Part shown: in pieces, positions 1-10,996 of the stretch
Layout of the letters: the number at the start of each line of letters is the position of its first letter
Numbering within the stretch: position 1 is the first letter of the stretch
Assembly (NCBI RefSeq): GCF_958298935.1
Contig: NC_084929.1
Coordinates: forward strand, 36,459,501 to 36,523,500
Direction of reading: 5' to 3'
Origin: Phragmites australis
Lineage: Eukaryota > Streptophyta > Magnoliopsida > Poales > Poaceae
Length of the DNA stretch: 64,000 nucleotides
The notes under the pieces: generated by a model
Database searches by the model: none
Told to the model about the DNA's origin: nothing
The model's input: only the letters and a program-made list of their open reading frames with translations
Program-made: the position numbers and the translations under genes

Positions 1-309
1 TGTGCTCAATTGCTATGGATGAGACAAACTTTGTTTGATTATGAAGTTGAGTTCAAAATAGTGTCTCTTTTGTGTGACAATGGAAGTGTTGTGAAAATAG
101 TCACAAATCCGGTTCAACACTCTAGAACTAAGCATATAGATATTCACCATCATTTTCTTAGGTATCATGTAAGCAAATGCAATATAGTAGTAGATAGTGT
201 GAGGACCGAAGACCAATTGGCGGATATCTTCACCAAACCTTTAGATGAGAGTCGTTTTTGCAAATTGAGAAATGATCTCAACGTCATTGACTTCTCAAAT
301 GTTGCTTGA
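1..309 (+). CDS. Ty1/copia pol, C-terminal RNase H fragment (partial)
   Basis: The frame is open from base 1 to the stop at 307-309. It matches the end of the copia polyprotein: an AQLLWMRQTL segment, an LLCDNGS motif with the RNase H Asp, then NPVQHSRTKHIDI, and the closing QLADIFTKPLDE block that ends almost every plant copia polyprotein. In the intact family this domain degrades the RNA strand of the RNA/DNA hybrid during reverse transcription. Upstream domains are beyond the window edge. No frameshift is visible here, but the rest of the element is decayed, so function is unlikely. Confidence 0.9.
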   Translation, partial: CAQLLWMRQTLFDYEVEFKIVSLLCDNGSVVKIVTNPVQHSRTKHIDIHHHFLRYHVSKCNIVVDSVRTEDQLADIFTKPLDESRFCKLRNDLNVIDFSNVA

Positions 310-1216
310 AACAATGAGAACATAATGTTTGTGCATTTACATGTTCTAGTTATCATATAATCCTTTGCATGCTCATATTGCTTATGGTTATTTACTTCTT
401 GAACATGCTAAATTGTTGCAATATTTCAATTCAAGTTTTTTCATCTAAGTTTATGGTTGAATTATGTTGTATATGGTTCTATCTCATATCTCATCTCTAA
501 AGATCATAGGTTATCTCAATATCTCGCTTCCTAGGTAAATTCCAAGAAGTTCTAAGTTTCTGGTTCCAGCAGTCCGACCGCCAAAAGCCCGGTCTGACTG
601 CCAGATCTATACATAGAGTTTTATAGCCTCTGGACTCCAACAATCTGACCGCCCTAAGTCGCGGTCTAACCGCCAGCACCTGATATGGCTGAATCGTTTT
701 CTTTATTTATCTTCTCCTTCGGTCCCCATCTCACCAAAACGAGCTTTTGTTTTCTCTCACACAAACACGTGCTCTCAGTGTCAACTCAAGAAAACTCAAA
801 TCCTTCATCCCCGGTCCAACCGCAGACTCCTCCAACATGTCTTCTCGGTATTTCCTTGATTCCTTCCCTTTTTACCTTGGATTTCAAAGCTTTTGAAGCT
901 TATGGTTTGAAGGGTATGATATATCACATGAGGTATGGATTTGAGATAAAAAAAAAAACTTGTTGAAATACGTTGCTAGCATCTATATTGAGTTATTCTT
1001 AAAGCTTAATCGGTTAAAACTTCAATTTTCATCATAATCCACCATTTGGATCTGTCTGCGCACTTGCGGTCAAACCGCAACCTATGCCGGTCTGACCACC
1101 AGCAGTGGCAGAAATTGTTTCTTTCGTTGTTTCATCATTTGTCATTCATTTTTTTTATCTAATTCCTTGTGAAATCTCTTATGATCAGTTGAAGTGGAAG
1201 TGTCCTTAGGGGGAGG
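310..1216 (+). other. Copia internal non-coding region with scattered GGTCTGACCGCC-type motifs
   Basis: No supported gene. The stretch separates pol from the extra ORF. Variants of a CGGTCTGACCGCC motif occur near 565-605, 645-675 and 1060-1100, and the same motif is dense in the 3' LTR of the element (15860-16255), which ties the two parts together across the nested insertion. Confidence 0.6.
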
Positions 1217-2652
1217 TTGAAAAAGATTGTGGTCGATTGGGGTAAGGCTAAGAAAAGATTAGCGGAATCTAATTCTAAGGATGATCGTCAGGACTTCGAT
1301 TGGATGCCTTCTCAGGATATTGGTGAGAAAACCTCGCCTTTTGTTGGTAATGTTGATCATAATATGGAAGATACTAGTGATGAGGATCTTGAAATTAATC
1401 ATCAAGCTTAATTTGGGTATAGAAAATTTTAGACTTCAACTGAATATACTAGAGCTAGAAACATTTATCAGTATGTTCTAGATAATAATGCTACTCAAGC
1501 ACATTTTTACACTATGGTTCAACAAGATGTTTTCTATGGTCATCTTCTGAATAAGAAAATCTATGAACAAAAGTGGATTGATTGGGCTTATGTGAGAAGT
1601 CAGCTTAGCATGGATGGTATAGCTGATATCTTTCAAGAGTTAGATCTTCATGAGTTTGTGAGTTTCAAATGTGATTGGAATGCAACTATCATCAGACAAT
1701 TCTATATAACGATTGAGATTTCTCATGAGTCTCAGAAAATTGAATGAATGATAGGGTCCAGAAAATATGAAGCTTCTTTTAGGGATTTTGCAAGTGCTGC
1801 GAGAATCCCTTATGATGTTGTTTATGACTATTGATATAAATGATGAAGATTGCTTGTCAGAGGATGTTTGGAGCACTTTTTATGAGCCTTTGGTGTTGTC
1901 TTGAAAGTCATCCTTGGGACAGTGACTGGGTTAAATGTGCTACCTGCAACTATCAATAAAATAGTGAGAGCCACTTTTGCTCCAAAAAGTGGAAACAATG
2001 ATGCTATTTGGGATCATTATTAGAATATCATCAATCATGTCATGAACAGGAGAAAAATTAATATGATCAAGTATATATTGAGGCTATTGATAATACCACA
2101 GTGAGCATAACTCTGAATCTATACTTTGCTCCATATATCATGTCTCTCATTCTTTTGAAGTCAAATTTTTTTGCCAAACATCTTGTGATATAAAACATAT
2201 AAGATACAAACCTTTCAAAGTGAATCCCCGCATTCTTCATAGAGGTCAAGGGAGTCAGGGTATTCCTGCATCTCAGGGAGGTCAGGAAGAGGAACCTTAG
2301 TATTATGTTCCTCCTCAGACTCAGCCAGCTCTAGAGCCAATTCCTCCTCAGTGGCACCTCCAGTTGGTTTTTTTTTATCCATATATGACATCTATTCAGC
2401 AGGGTATTCAGCAGAGCTTGGATGCTTTCCAGGCAAACTTTCAGCATACCTACTATCAGCCTACTTAGCAGGCCATAGCTCTTGCTTGTGAAGACATTGC
2501 AACTTTGAATGTTCAAAACTAAGATTTGAATGAAATGTTTAATACTTTGTCTCTTGGACAGCAAAGTCTTCAGCAACAGTTCAACACATTCTCTAATTAC
2601 TTCTAAAGTATCTATCCGAGGCCTCCTCCACCTCCATCTCAAGATGACTAGA
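1217..2652 (+). pseudogene. Decayed additional ORF of the copia element (putative plant transposon protein-like)
   Basis: Short open pieces in shifting frames (1217-1411, 1514-1747 and later fragments to the stop near 2650) together resemble the extra protein found downstream of pol in grass SIRE-like elements: an acidic N-terminal segment, a central region with a RQFYITIEI stretch similar to 'putative plant transposon protein' domains, then a Gln-rich, coiled-coil-prone tail ending in PPPPPSQDD. Several in-frame stops and frameshifts break it. Its role in the family is unclear. Assignment rests on position plus weak similarity, so it is tentative. Confidence 0.45.
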
Positions 2653-2689
2653 TCTTTTTTGGTACTTGGTACCAAAGGGGGAGAAGTTG

Positions 2690-2815
2690 AAAGAAGTGAG
2701 GAAGAGGGAGAGCGAGAGATAATCTATCTTTTCATCTTTTACGAGAGACAATCTATTAATCTGTCTTTTCATCTTTTGCGAGAGATAATCTATCTTTTCT
2801 ATGCATAAGACTCTA
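2690..2815. repeat. Imperfect short tandem repeat (GAGAGATAATCTATCTTTTC units)
   Basis: Three diverged copies of a roughly 45-bp unit containing GAGAGAYAATCTATC and TCTTTTCATCTTTT lie head to tail just after the extra ORF of the copia element. No coding potential. Confidence 0.6.
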
Positions 2816-3026
2816 TCCTGCATGTAATGTGATGAACTATATTGCATCTTTATTTATTTTGGTTGCATGAGAACTATGTGATGGACTATGTTTAAGTATT
2901 ATAATATGATGAATTATGTTTATTTGCTTATCTCCATATTATTCTTTATCTATATGTTCTAACTTTGTTGGATGTATTGAGGAAAATGGTTTGAATGATA
3001 TAGTTGTATTGAAAATCTCATTGATT

Positions 3027-3031
3027 ATATC
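3027..3031. other. Target site duplication, left copy (ATATC)
   Basis: ATATC lies directly before the first base of the left gypsy LTR and is repeated directly after the last base of the right LTR at 15192-15196. This is the 5-bp duplication expected from a Ty3/gypsy integrase and proves a simple insertion into the copia element. Confidence 0.95.
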
Positions 3032-4663
3032 TGTCGGAGAGTGAACTCCTGTCGCAGGGATCCCGAGAGACCCCTCTTTAGAGATTCGGCCGGGGGGATG
3101 ATCCTAGAAAAGCTTGTACGGGAAAAAAGCGGGAACGGAAGTAAATGCGCTGGCTTGCGGGTACACCGGGTTTTTGAACAGGTTCGGGCCGCGCGGGGGC
3201 GTAACACCCTACTCCTGTATGAGTGTTATATCTATCCTTGAAGGGGATCCTTCAAGGATATATCTGGTTCTCCAAGGAGAGCTGTTTACAAAGAGCTGGA
3301 GGCTCTTATGTTCTAGCTAGCTGGTCTCTTGATCGTCTTGTGATCGGGGGCTGTTGTTTTCTTGTTCTTCGACTGACTCTCTTCTTCTCTTTTTCTTTTG
3401 GTTCGGTGTCCTCCATCCTTTCCTTTTATAGATGCGCCGACCTCGACATATCCTGAATGGGAAAGAGGGGACGCGAATGCCCAGGTGCCACGGAGAAAGG
3501 CGTAATCATTTCATTTTGGCGAAGTGACAGGGGCGGTGGAGGAAGGCGGCGTGCATTCGACCACCAGCCGCTGCGGAAGCTTCGGGGTGCTCTGAAAAGG
3601 GCCCACCGGACAGCCTCAGAGGTGCCCGGTGCGCCCACCCTGTCTTGTTCTCCTGCCAGGGCAGGGTGGCAGGCCGAGCGCTTCGATTCTGGCGACGTTA
3701 TCCCGAGGCGCGCAGGCGAAAACGGGACGGGACCCGTGCATTTAATGGACCCACGCCCCCCTGCCATTGCATGGCAGGGTCTGACACTGGGGCGTGGGCA
3801 GCCGAGAATGTCAGGATGTCAGAATGTCAGGCCACGCGCGCCTATTAAATGCGGCATCGGGCCCTTGACTGGATGACACCCTGACGACGGGGCCCTTCGA
3901 GTCTTTGAACGAGCTTGCGCGAACCTTCGGGGGACCGAGTCCTCGGGGGCTGCCACGTGCAGCCCCGAGCACTCTCTCCCGAGCACTTCAGCGGGACCCT
4001 CGGGGCACCGAGTCCTCGGGGGCTGCCACGTGCAGCCCCGAGCACTCTCTCCCGAGCACTTCAGCGGGACCTTCGGGGCACCGAGTCCTCGGGGGCTGCC
4101 ACGTGCAGCCCCGAGCACTCTCTCCCGAGCACTTCAGCGGGACCTTCGGGGCACCGAGTCCTCGGGGGCTGCCACGTGCAGCCCCGAGCACTCTCTCCCG
4201 AGCACTTCAGCGGGACCTTCGGGGCACCGAGTCCTCGGGGGCTGCCACGTGCAGCCCCGAGCACTCTCTCCCGAGCACTTCAGCGGGACCTTCGGGGCAC
4301 CGAGTCCTCGGGGGCTGCCACGTGCAGCCCCGAGCACTCTCTCCCGAGCACTTCAGCGGGACCTTCGGGGCACCGAGTCCTCGGGGGCTGCCACGTGCAG
4401 CCCCGAGCACTCTCTCCCGAGCACTTCAGCGGGACCTTCGGGGCACCGAGTCCTCGGGGGCTGCCACGTGCAGCCCCGAGCACTCTCTCCCGAGCACTTC
4501 AGCGGGACCTTCGGGGCACCGAGTCCTCGGGGGCTGCCACGTGCAGCCCCGAGCACTCTCTCCCGAGCACTCTGTTTCTACCTATCTTGCAGGGTGGTGA
4601 TATGTGGTGGACGGCCGGTCTGGCCTCGGGACTTAGGGACCCCTGGTTCTAAATACACCGACA
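3032..4663 (-). repeat. 3' LTR of the young Tat element
   Basis: 1632 bp, equal in length to 13560-15191 at a constant offset of 10,528. In element sense it starts TGTCGGTGTATTTAGAACC and ends CTCTCCGACA. It carries the nine-unit 73-bp array at 3926-4572 and a copy of the TATA box at 3424-3430. Confidence 0.95.
3926..4572. repeat. 73-bp tandem repeat array with G-box cores (left LTR)
   Basis: Nine head-to-tail copies at exact 73-bp spacing (the ACCGAG anchor runs from 3934 to 4518). Each unit contains a GC-rich inverted repeat, CTCGGGG(G)CTG ... CAGCCCCGAG, centred on CACGTG, the plant G-box. The first copies differ by a few bases and the later ones look identical. The array gives rise to long meaningless open frames on both strands. 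Confidence 0.95.
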
Positions 4664-4680
4664 GTAGCCCCCGGGCCCGC
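4664..4680 (-). other. Polypurine tract of the young Tat element
   Basis: Directly before the 3' LTR in element sense: GCGGGCCCGGGGGCTAC, G-rich and abutting the TG of the LTR. It would prime plus-strand DNA synthesis. Confidence 0.7.
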
Positions 4681-5019
4681 TGGCAGTCGATGGGACGGAG
4701 ACTGCGAATGGGCCCTTCGTCGCGACCGAGGCCAAGGCTGGTCGGACGCCATGTGGCAAGCTTTCGAGAGGTGGCCCCTGCGGATTTTAGACATCAAGTA
4801 TGCCCCAACGGGAAAATGAGTGGACGCGTGTCCACTCAACTTCCGAAGGGCACGATAATCATACGGGCGGCCCGCGCGGTCGCCGCGCAGATCGAGGAAA
4901 ATACGCCTGGCAACCGCTGACATCGCGCGATCGGCGGGAGATTCGCCTGACAGTTGCGTCGACCGAGGCGACGTTTCGCCGAGCGAACCGTCCGGGGCGG
5001 CAGTTTTTGAATTTTGAGA

Positions 5020-5027
5020 TATAAAAG
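5020..5027 (+). promoter_or_regulatory. TATA box for the antisense ORF
   Basis: GATATAAAAGGGGG on the plus strand, 164 bp before the ATG at 5184, followed by a pyrimidine-rich leader. It points toward the antisense ORF, not gag-pol. A related relic has a TATA box in the same relative place (41255-41261). Confidence 0.6.
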
Positions 5028-5183
5028 GGGGAATGGATCGGTCCGTTCCCCTTTTTCACGCTCTCTCGCACCCGTGCTCCTGCTTCCTTTGCGCTTCGAA
5101 GCCCCTAGGAAATTCCCAGGCGACCGGAGCGTTCTTCCTTCTCTCTCTCTTCACCACCAAAAAACGCCTTCCACTCCGCTGAG

Positions 5184-5897
5184 ATGACGAGGGTTGGAGG
5201 AGGACGCCGGGATAGGACTCCGGACAGCATCTTGCCGGAATCACGCCTGAGGAATGAGGAGGCGGCGGATAAAATCAAGAAGCTGCTGGTGCCGGAAGGT
5301 CAGGAGGGTGCTGTGGTGGTGAGGCCGGCGACTCTGACGCCGACGACGACCGTTCCTGGACGAACCATCCTCTTCACCTCCTTCGTGGCGGCGGGGCTAG
5401 TGCCGCCGTTCTCCGCCTTCTTCCTGCAAGTGCTGGAGACGTACGGCATCCAAATGGCGCACTTAAGCCCCAATTCCGTCGTGGCGTTGGCGGTCTTCGC
5501 ACATCTCTGCGAAATGTTCGTGGGGGTGATGCCGTCGGCGACGCTGCTTCGCCACTTCTTCGTCCTTCGGCCGGTGGGGAAGAAGAGGGGGCACTCCACG
5601 GCGGACGTCGCGGGGTGCTGCAACCTTCGGCTCCGGGAAGGCCTGGGGGACCATTATATTCCCCAGGTGGTGCGCAGCAAATGGGAGGAATGGCGACGGG
5701 ACTGGTTCTTCGTCGACATCGACCCCCACGAGCGGCTCGAACTGCCAGAGAAGGCGGCGGAACCTCGGCGATCGACGTGGGAGGCGCCGCCGCCAGAAGA
5801 TGCGAGGCTAAAGCCGGTGCTGGAGCGCATCTTGGAGCTGCGCGAGTCCGGGCTGACCTCTGTCATGGTGGTCGTGGACTTTTTTCTTTTGTTGTAG
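5184..5897 (+). CDS. Opposite-strand additional ORF of the Tat element (PF04195-type 'putative gypsy type transposon' protein), truncated
   Basis: 237 aa, antisense to gag-pol, between pol and the 3' LTR. Residues about 55-180 match the grass 'putative gypsy type transposon' family: a FTSFVAAGLVPPF segment, HLSPNSVVALAVFAHLCE, and WRRDWFFVDID. Function is unknown. The related copy near 63290-64000 continues into a long coiled-coil C-terminus that is missing here: the frame stops after GLTSVMVVVDFF, followed by a TTTTGTTGTAG splice-acceptor-like sequence. So this copy seems to have lost the downstream exon, or the stop is spliced out. ATG at 5184 is preceded by a TATA box 164 bp upstream. Confidence 0.75.
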   Translation: MTRVGGGRRDRTPDSILPESRLRNEEAADKIKKLLVPEGQEGAVVVRPATLTPTTTVPGRTILFTSFVAAGLVPPFSAFFLQVLETYGIQMAHLSPNSVVALAVFAHLCEMFVGVMPSATLLRHFFVLRPVGKKRGHSTADVAGCCNLRLREGLGDHYIPQVVRSKWEEWRRDWFFVDIDPHERLELPEKAAEPRRSTWEAPPPEDARLKPVLERILELRESGLTSVMVVVDFFLLL

Positions 5898-6310
5898 ATG
5901 CAGGAGTGAATATTAGGAGTGAACCCTTAGAAAAATGCTTTGTCTATGTCTTGCGAATATAATGGCAGCTTTTCCTTGGGCTCGCAACTCCAATTTCTCT
6001 GTATGCTTGATGTTTCCTCTGGCGCTCCGCCTGGAAGTCCCGAGGAGTACTCAGTCGGGCCGCTCCCGACCTTCCCATCCCCGAGAAATGAAGTTGTTCT
6101 GGTTGCTGGCGTTGGCGCAGCCAGCCTTCAAGCTCTCGCGAGTCCGTACTGCCTAGTTTAAGAAACAAAGACACAGACTCCCCTGCTCGGGAGGTGGAAC
6201 GGCCCTGCCCGGAACACGCCGTGCCCAGCGGACACCTTTTCACTTTGCGACCACTCAGCCGGTAGAAGGGAGACGCGTGTGAGCGAGAATGTGACCAAGA
6301 GTCCTCGCGG

Positions 6311-6441
6311 TCCGGTGGTGCCCGGGCTCGAAAAGGGCCGGACCGAGCACTGACAGCCTGCCCCCAAGGCCTGAGCTCCGGACTACTCGAGCAGCTCGAG
6401 TGATAGGATTACCCAGGGCACCTGAGGACCCGGTAGTGCTC
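6311..6441. repeat. Dispersed repeat A, copy 1, in Tat non-coding region
   Basis: About 130 bp shared with 7081-7212: a GGTGSYGCCCGGG start, a middle with CTGAGCTCCGG, then CTCGAGCAGCTCGAG (6386-6400) and GGATTACCCAG. Diverged but clearly alignable. Confidence 0.8.
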
Positions 6442-7080
6442 GGGGTCCTTAAGAGCGGACCGAACACCACGACCACCACGAAGGGCTTCGGTCAGGACGT
6501 TACCGCACGCACGGTACTCCTTTCTACGAACCGCTCTGTCGTTCTGGAAAAAAGCCGACACGTGGCAGGGTTTTTGCGTGCCAGGAGACCACCTCACCGA
6601 GCAGATTAAAGCGCAAGAGCCCCCGAGAAGGACTCGGGAACATAAATTCACTGAAAACAGACTTGTCTGGTCATAACCACTCACCGGACAGCCATCGGCC
6701 TTCCGGCCAGCCGATCCAGAAGGGGTTGATTCCGAGCTCGGGGGCCCGGGGACTTGATTCTTTCAACGGAGCGCCCGAGCGCTCAGAGGCATACGAGGCT
6801 CCTAGGGTCGGGTGATCTCGACCACCCAAGCCTAGGCGGTAGGACCACCCGAAGACCCTTGGGGCCGACCAGAGACCGGGGCATTGAAGCCCTTGCGGCC
6901 GAACTGCTTGTGATTGCCGACCTGTGACTTGAAAGAGAGAATATAGAATTTCTTTGTCTGGTGCGCTCTGTTAGTGCGGTACTTGTCATAGACTGCTCTC
7001 GTTTTTTCGACCCGAGACCTCTCGAATACCCGAACCGGCAGACAAGGGTGGACAGAGGCATAACCTAGAGGTCCTATGGT

Positions 7081-7212
7081 TCGGTGGCGCCCGGGTATGA
7101 CAGGCCAGACCGAGCACCAACAGCCCGCTCCGGGGGCCTGAGCTCCGGCCTACTCGAGCAGCTCGAGTGATGGGATTACCCAGAGCGCCCCGAAACTCGG
7201 TTAGTGCCCGGG
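7081..7212. repeat. Dispersed repeat A, copy 2, in Tat non-coding region
   Basis: Second copy, in direct orientation, with the same CTCGAGCAGCTCGAG core at 7153-7167. The second Tat element has the corresponding pair near 61930-62065 and 62690-62850, in reverse. Confidence 0.8.
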
Positions 7213-7540
7213 AGCCCGTTACGACACCGAATACCACAGCCTACCATGTCGGACGTAAGTCAGCGGCGACTGCTCGTATGTATACCGATTGGGATTCTTT
7301 TATCAACGGGAAAAAATGAGAGAGCGAACTTTTTCTCGCACAACCGAGCACCTCACCAGACAGATTAAACATAGGGGATCCAGAGGAATAATTTGCCATA
7401 GTGATTGCTTATTAAAATACTGAATGTATGATATTTACAAGGTTGGGTGACAGCGATTTACCACACGGGGCGAAGCCTCCAGACTGCTCGGGCGGGGAGA
7501 AGCCCCCGGCCTTATCAACCTGAACCGCGAGCTTGACCGT

Positions 7541-10500
7541 CTACGGGTAGAAGCGTCGAAGATGCTCGATGTTCCACGGATTCGGGAGTGGCTGCCCTTC
7601 CTCCGTCGCCAACCTGAAAGAACCTGCCCGGGGGACTGCAATTACGGTGAAAGGACCTTCCCACACAGGGGACAACTTATTCACTCCTTCGCGCGACTGG
7701 ATGCGCCGGAGAACTAGGTCCCCCACCTCGAGAGACCGGGCCCGGACGTGACGCAGATGATAACGGCGCAGACTCTGCTGGTACCGAGCCGCCCGGACAG
7801 CAGAACGCCGCCGGCGCTCTTCCAGGTAGTCTACGTCGTCGCGCCTTTGATGCTCCTGCTCGCCCTCAGAGTATGCGTGCACTCGAGGGGAGCCTAGAGT
7901 AAGCTCGGAGGGGAGGACCGCCTCGGCGCCGTAGACGAGGAAGAAAGGAGTTTCCCCGGTAGCGCGGCTTGGCGTAGTCCGGTTGGCCCATAGCACGGCT
8001 GGCAGCTCATCCACCCATCCCTTCCCGTGCTTAGCGAGCACGTCATAGGTCCGGGTCTTGAGGCCCTTTAGTATCTCTGCGTTGGCACGCTCGACCTGCC
8101 CGTTACTCCGAGGATGAGCGACGGAAGCGAAGCAAAGTTTGATGCCAAGATCCTCGCAATAGTCCCCGAACAAGGCACTAGTGAACTGGGTGCCGTTGTC
8201 GGTGATGATCCGATTGGGGACACCAAAACGGCTAGTGATACCGCGGACAAACTGGAGCGCCGTGCTTTTGGTTATCTTGATGACTGGGACTGCCTCCGGC
8301 CACTTGGTGAATTTGTCGATAGCGACATATAGGTATGCATAGCCCCCGACTGCTCGGGGGAATGGACCCAAAATGTCCAAACCCCAGACCGCGAAAGGCC
8401 ATGACAGGGGAATGGTATGGAGAGCCTGAGCTGGCTGGTGAATCTGCTTTGCATGGAACTGGCATGCCCTGCAGCGCCGAACCAGCTCGGAAGCATCCTG
8501 GAGAGCTGTGGGCCAGTAGAAACCTTGCCGGAAGGCTTTCCCGACCAGCGCGCGGAACGATGAATGGCCACCGCACTCGCCCTCGTGGATCTCAGCGAGA
8601 AGATCGCCGCCTTCTGCCCGAGAGATGCATTTTAGGAGGACACCTCCTGCGCTACGTCGGTAGAGATCCCCGTCTACTATGGCATAGCGTTTGGACTGCC
8701 GAGCAACCCTTTCGGCAGTCGCCTCATCCTCGGGTAGGAACCTTTCTTTCAAGTACCCTCGGATGTCAGACATCCACGAGGCATCTTGAGTACATTCGGT
8801 GAGCACAGCGCACTCGCCGGACGGCGGCGCCCTGACGGGGTTTCCCACTGAGGGCACCGCCGGGGTCCCCTGAATTGAGTTCGAGGTTTCCCCTTCATCC
8901 TGTTCGGCAGGCAGGACGGAAGGCCGTGCGAGTCTTTCTTCAAAGACTTCGGCAGGGACGTGCGCACGTGATGAGGCCAGGCGAGAGAGCTCGTCGGCCG
9001 GAGAGTTGTCGCGGCGAGGGATATGCCGTAATTCGAGGCCATCGAAGCGTTTCTCGAGCTTCCTGACTGCGGCCACGTACGCCGCCATTTGAGGATCCGT
9101 GCACTGGTACTCCTTGGAGACCTGGTTGACGACCAGCTGGGAGTCCCCCTTGACCAGGAGGCGACGAATCCCGAGCCCCACCGCAGCCCGGAGGCCGGCG
9201 ATGAGACCTTCATACTCCGCCATGTTGTTGGATGCGCGGAAATGCAACTGTACGACGTACCGGAGCTCTTCACCCGTTGGGGAGGTGAGAACCACTCCGG
9301 CCCCTGCGCCTTTCAGCGAGAGGGAGCCGTCGAAGTGCATGACCCAGTACCCGGGCGCGTCGCGCCCGGGATAGGCAGAAACCTCTTCTGGGTCGACGCA
9401 GGGGATGGGCGTCCACTCTGCCAAGAAGTCGGAGAGCGCCTGGCTTTTAATTGCCTGGCGACTAACGAAGTGTAGATCGAACTCCGCCAGCTCTACTGCC
9501 CATTTGACAACGCGCCCGGTGCCCTCCCGGTTTCGGAGAATGGGTCCCAGTGGATAAGTGGTAACCACTGAGATTTTGTGCGCCTGGAAGTAGTGGCGCA
9601 GCTTCCGGGAGGCGACGAGCACGGCATAGAGCAGCTTCTGAGCCTGAGGATACCTTGTCTTGGCTTCCCGGAGGACCTCGCTGACGAAGTACACCGGTCG
9701 CTGTGCCCGGCGGGCCCGGACGGTGGCCCCACCCGGGGGGCTGCTACAGCTCCCAGGGTCGGCGGTATGGTCGGGGTTGGCCGGGCATTCGAGCTCGATT
9801 CCTTGGGTAGGAAGAGCAGTGTGCTCGGGCTCGACCCCTCGCTCCGGGGGAGCCACGAGGACAGGTGAGTGATCGGGGGCCTCTGGGAGCTGGGACCCAG
9901 CACCCGGCCCTGAACACTCGTCTCGCTCCACCACCAATACTACGCTCACAACCTGAGGAGTGGCCGAAACGTAAAGCAGCAGGGGCTCACCTTGAGAAGG
10001 AGCCACCAAAACGGGTGGCGAGGTAAGGTATTTCTTTAAGTCGCGGAAGGCCTGCTCGGCCTCCGGCGTCCAGTCGAAACGACCGGATTTCTTCAGAAGC
10101 TTGAAGAGGGGGAGCCCCCGCTCCCCGAGCTTAGAGATGAAGCGCCCGAGGGCGGCCATGCAGCCGGCGAGGCGCTGGACCTCCTTGAGTCGAACCGGGG
10201 GTCGCATTTGCTCGATGGCCCGGATCTTCTCCGGATTGACCTCGATTCCTCGGCCAGAGACCAAGAAACCAAGGAGCTTGCCCGCCGGGACCCCGAAGAC
10301 ACATTTCTCCGGGTTGAGCCTGAGGCGGGTAGAGCGGAGACTGTTGAAAGTCTCGGCAAGGTCCTCGAGCAGGGTGGCGCGGTCTCGGGTTTTGACCACG
10401 AGATCGTCGATGTAAGCCTCGACGTTGCGGCCAACCTGCGAGTTAAGTGTGATACGAATGGCGCGCTGGAAGGATGATCCAGCGTTGCGCAGGCCGAAAG

Positions 10501-10996
10501 GCATTGACATGTAGCAATAAGTCCCCACCGGGGTAGTAAAAGCAGTTTTTTCCTCGTCCCCTACGGCCATGCGAATCTGGTGATACCCAGAATTTGCATC
10601 TAGGAAGCATAAAAGATCACATCCCGCAGTTGAATCTATGATTTGATCAATGCGAGGTAAGGGGAAAGGATCTTTAGGACAAGCCTTGTTAAGGTCGGTG
10701 TAGTCCACGCACATGCGAAGCTTGCCGTTGGCCTTCGGGACGATGACTGGATTTGCTAGCCAGTCGGGGTGGAGAACTTCTCGGATAAATCCGGCGTCGA
10801 GGAGCTTGCGGACTTGTTCGCGGATAAACTCCTGGCGTTCTGGCGCCTGCCGCCGGACCTTCTGCTTCACTGGGCGGGCGTCCGGACGCACGGCCAAGTG
10901 ATGCTCGATCACCTCCCTAGGGATCCCGGGCATAACGGACGGTTGCCAGGCAAACACGTCTATGTTAGCCCGGAGGAAGGCGACGAGCGCGCTTTC
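7541..10996 (-). CDS. Tat element pol: reverse transcriptase, two RNase H domains, integrase
   Basis: Open frame continuing in phase directly after the gag amber codon; the first Met is at 10957, giving 1138 aa. Numbering from that Met: reverse transcriptase with [11 protein letters not shown] (about 117-127) and YIDD (182-185); a first RNase H (about 320-480) that lacks the usual catalytic Asp ([10 protein letters not shown]) and carries a Pro-rich insert of about 75 aa; a second, plant-type RNase H with D543, E581, D605, D655; integrase with H791/H798-C829/C832 zinc motif and D861, D920, E956 (35 residues between the last two). Ends with [13 protein letters not shown]. The dual RNase H marks the Tat lineage. 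No stop or frameshift is seen, so the enzyme could be functional. Confidence 0.95.
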   Translation of the reverse strand, partial: ESALVAFLRANIDVFAWQPSVMPGIPREVIEHHLAVRPDARPVKQKVRRQAPERQEFIREQVRKLLDAGFIREVLHPDWLANPVIVPKANGKLRMCVDYTDLNKACPKDPFPLPRIDQIIDSTAGCDLLCFLDANSGYHQIRMAVGDEEKTAFTTPVGTYCYMSMPFGLRNAGSSFQRAIRITLNSQVGRNVEAYIDDLVVKTRDRATLLEDLAETFNSLRSTRLRLNPEKCVFGVPAGKLLGFLVSGRGIEVNPEKIRAIEQMRPPVRLKEVQRLAGCMAALGRFISKLGERGLPLFKLLKKSGRFDWTPEAEQAFRDLKKYLTSPPVLVAPSQGEPLLLYVSATPQVVSVVLVVERDECSGPGAGSQLPEAPDHSPVLVAPPERGVEPEHTALPTQGIELECPANPDHTADPGSCSSPPGGATVRARRAQRPVYFVSEVLREAKTRYPQAQKLLYAVLVASRKLRHYFQAHKISVVTTYPLGPILRNREGTGRVVKWAVELAEFDLHFVSRQAIKSQALSDFLAEWTPIPCVDPEEVSAYPGRDAPGYWVMHFDGSLSLKGAGAGVVLTSPTGEELRYVVQLHFRASNNMAEYEGLIAGLRAAVGLGIRRLLVKGDSQLVVNQVSKEYQCTDPQMAAYVAAVRKLEKRFDGLELRHIPRRDNSPADELSRLASSRAHVPAEVFEERLARPSVLPAEQDEGETSNSIQGTPAVPSVGNPVRAPPSGECAVLTECTQDASWMSDIRGYLKERFLPEDEATAERVARQSKRYAIVDGDLYRRSAGGVLLKCISRAEGGDLLAEIHEGECGGHSSFRALVGKAFRQGFYWPTALQDASELVRRCRACQFHAKQIHQPAQALHTIPLSWPFAVWGLDILGPFPRAVGGYAYLYVAIDKFTKWPEAVPVIKITKSTALQFVRGITSRFGVPNRIITDNGTQFTSALFGDYCEDLGIKLCFASVAHPRSNGQVERANAEILKGLKTRTYDVLAKHGKGWVDELPAVLWANRTTPSRATGETPFFLVYGAEAVLPSELTLGSPRVHAYSEGEQEHQRRDDVDYLEERRRRSAVRAARYQQSLRRYHLRHVRARSLEVGDLVLRRIQSREGVNKLSPVWEGPFTVIAVPRAGSFRLATEEGQPLPNPWNIEHLRRFYP

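Larger units (their letters stand above)
5898..7540. other. Tat element long non-coding region after pol
   Basis: No supported gene on either strand. It holds a duplicated block (6311-6441 and 7081-7212) and GC-rich sequence that aligns, in reverse, with 61613-63290 of the second family copy. It includes the element's 3' untranslated region and the presumed end of the antisense transcript. Confidence 0.7.

Noticed and set aside
3926..4572. Regular direct repeats as a CRISPR array
   Set aside because: Units are contiguous 73-bp repeats without unique spacers, inside a plant LTR; there are no cas genes.
3905..4920. Long open frames (231-296 codons) through the LTR repeat array, repeated at 14433-15226
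   Set aside because: They arise because the 73-bp unit has no stop in several frames on both strands; the peptide is only a repeat translation with no family resemblance.
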